This document shows positions 62,551 to 64,000 of a stretch of 64,000 bases of DNA, one piece after another. The translations under genes and the position numbers were made by a program. Under the pieces are notes generated by a model. It saw nothing but the letters and a program-made list of their open reading frames with translations, searched no databases and had not been told where the DNA came from. The number at the start of each line of letters is the position of its first letter. Within the stretch, counting starts at the first letter, position 1. Source of the DNA: Pseudogemmobacter hezensis (GTDB taxonomy: Bacteria; Pseudomonadota; Alphaproteobacteria; Rhodobacterales; Rhodobacteraceae); the NCBI RefSeq assembly GCF_013155295.1, contig NZ_JABJXT010000005.1:62001-126000 (forward strand). The letters run 5' to 3'.

Positions 62551-64000
62551 GTGCAGTGGGAGATCTATACCACCGGCGGCGCCTATTACCTGTGGGACGT
62601 CTTCAACATGCTTGCGGCCTATACCAGCAGCGGCAATTTCAGGAACCTGATGTCGATCGGGGTCATCATCGGGGTCGGCTGGATGTGCGTCCAGCTGGCC
62701 TGGGGCGGCAGCCTCGGCGGCGCCATGAAGTATCTGCTGACCATGGTCGTGGTGATGCTCTTCGCGCTCGGGCCGCGCTCCAGCGTGGTCATCATCGATA
62801 AGACCAGCGGAACGATTCCAATCTACGGCATCGTCGACAATGTGCCGACCTCCATCGCCATGCTCGGGCACTATACTTCGGCGGTCAGCTATTTCGTCAC
62901 CGGGCAGATGGAGACGCTGATGTCCACGCCCACCGACCTGACCTATCAGCAGAATGGCATCCTTTTCGGATCGACTCTGCTGGCACAGGCTGCGAACTGG
63001 CGCGCGGTTAGTCCGAAGATCCACGAGAACCTCGTGAACTTCATGCAGCAATGCGCCATCGACGCCTCAAACCTCGGCCACATGGACCTCGAAATGCTCG
63101 CCACCAATGGCGAGATGGAGAGCTTCATCACCGCGAACATGCCGGCGTCGCTCGCCTACTATGACGTGGTGACCGGCGAGACCCGGACCTGTTCGGCGGG
63201 CTGGGCCGATGTGCGCAATTCGGTCACCGCAGAGGTGAATGCGGTGCTTCGGCAGAAGGCGGCCGGGATTTTCCAGGGAGTGAATGCGACGGGCCCGGCC
63301 AATGTCGCGCGCCTGCAGGGCACGCTCGCGGATTTCCAGGGGCTGCTGGCGATGTCTTCAGCCTCGGCAGTCTCGACGATCAAACAGGCCATGTATGTCA
63401 ACGCGATGGACGATGGCATGATGCGCTTCATCGCCACCAGCGGCAATTCGGCGGCGATGGACATTTACCAGATCGCCCGGGCGGATATCCAGACCCGCTC
63501 CAGCTATGCCGCCATCGGCGCCAACGCCGCGAAATGGGTGCCGCTCCTGAAGATCACCTTCGAGGTGCTCTACTTTGCCGCCTTTCCACTGGCAGTCTTC
63601 CTGATGATGACGCCGCTCGCGACCACCGTATTCAAGGGCTATTGCGGCGGCTTCGTCTGGATCGCGGCCTGGGAGCCGCTCTCTGCGATCCTGCATTCCG
63701 TGGTCATCAAGGCCTCGACCGGCTTCTATCGCTCGGCCGGCGCCGTGACGAGCGACGGCTCGGTCAACGATGTAGTCCTCTCCTGGGCGAACCATTTCGG
63801 GATACGCGCCGTGGAACAGGATGTCGGCACGGTCGCGGGTTATCTGATGATGTCGGTGCCCTTCCTCGCCACCGCCATCATGTTCGGGGCGAACCGCATG
63901 GTCGGAATGGCGACCTCGATGCTCAACGTCAGCCAGGGGGCAGCGATCGAGACCGGACGCGAGGCAGCGACGGGGCAGATCAGCCTCGGCAATATGTCGA
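62551..64000 (+). CDS. traG: Conjugal transfer protein TraG (3' end outside window)
   Basis: The frame starts at GTG 62551 directly behind the traH stop and remains open to the end of the window (483 codons). It has the N-terminal membrane segments (NLMSIGVIIGVGWMCVQLAW and LLTMVVVMLFALG), a periplasmic loop with the start of the mating-pair domain, and further helices (FAAFPLAVFLMMTPLATTVF). In F-type systems TraG acts in pilus assembly, mating-pair stability and entry exclusion. Confidence 0.93.
   Translation, partial: MQWEIYTTGGAYYLWDVFNMLAAYTSSGNFRNLMSIGVIIGVGWMCVQLAWGGSLGGAMKYLLTMVVVMLFALGPRSSVVIIDKTSGTIPIYGIVDNVPTSIAMLGHYTSAVSYFVTGQMETLMSTPTDLTYQQNGILFGSTLLAQAANWRAVSPKIHENLVNFMQQCAIDASNLGHMDLEMLATNGEMESFITANMPASLAYYDVVTGETRTCSAGWADVRNSVTAEVNAVLRQKAAGIFQGVNATGPANVARLQGTLADFQGLLAMSSASAVSTIKQAMYVNAMDDGMMRFIATSGNSAAMDIYQIARADIQTRSSYAAIGANAAKWVPLLKITFEVLYFAAFPLAVFLMMTPLATTVFKGYCGGFVWIAAWEPLSAILHSVVIKASTGFYRSAGAVTSDGSVNDVVLSWANHFGIRAVEQDVGTVAGYLMMSVPFLATAIMFGANRMVGMATSMLNVSQGAAIETGREAATGQISLGNMS

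Overview
The window is GC-rich, densely coded DNA that looks alphaproteobacterial. The two Irr-type Fur-family regulators, the RepC-like replication protein and the DUF1173-type gene beside an F-type conjugation operon point to Rhodobacteraceae, perhaps Paracoccus or a relative. The conjugation and replication genes suggest a plasmid, a chromid or an integrative conjugative element. The taxon and replicon type are inferences. No rRNA, tRNA or CRISPR array was seen.

Layout. (1) 1-5058: the 3' end of a PQQ-dependent glucose dehydrogenase, a FUSC-type exporter divergent from a TetR regulator, and two decayed genes (LysR regulator, luciferase-like monooxygenase). (2) 5060-21491: a catabolic region framed by two AcoR-type regulators. 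It encodes acyl-CoA dehydrogenase, aldehyde dehydrogenase, a FadJ-like fusion, thiolase, a zinc alcohol dehydrogenase, a two-component flavin monooxygenase (flavin reductase plus luciferase-like oxygenase), RibB, a class III CoA-transferase and an SDR. Together these could hydroxylate or Baeyer-Villiger-oxidise a cyclic or branched substrate, activate the acid with CoA and beta-oxidise it to acetyl-CoA. An IS3-type remnant follows.

(3) 22248-42802: a metal and peroxide homeostasis island built from two divergent promoter pairs. Leftward from the first run gpmA and a Fur-family gene. Rightward runs an eight-gene overlapping operon (ahpF, def, map, four small genes, a P-type metal ATPase). Leftward from the second run two irr-like genes and about eight more, ending in a Mn-type pyrophosphatase. 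Rightward run sitABCD, a beta-barrel protein and a CBS-domain transporter. Both divergent promoters carry the same 17-bp dyad, TTGCRA-N5-TYGCAA. Many enzymes here are second-copy types of metal-dependent or metal-free housekeeping enzymes.

(4) 42793-64000: a RepC-like initiator with a DUF1173-type gene, several unknown small genes, then an F-type type IV secretion operon (traA-L-E-K-B-V-C-trbI-S26 peptidase-traW-U-trbC-traN-thioredoxin-traF-H-G) that runs off the window. An antisense BrnT-like toxin module sits between the thioredoxin-like gene and traF.

The most interesting signals are: two AcoR-type regulators lacking the sigma-54 contact loop, together with a repeated two-dyad promoter architecture; the Mn/Fe/peroxide island with its shared operator; and the TA-like insertion in the tra operon.
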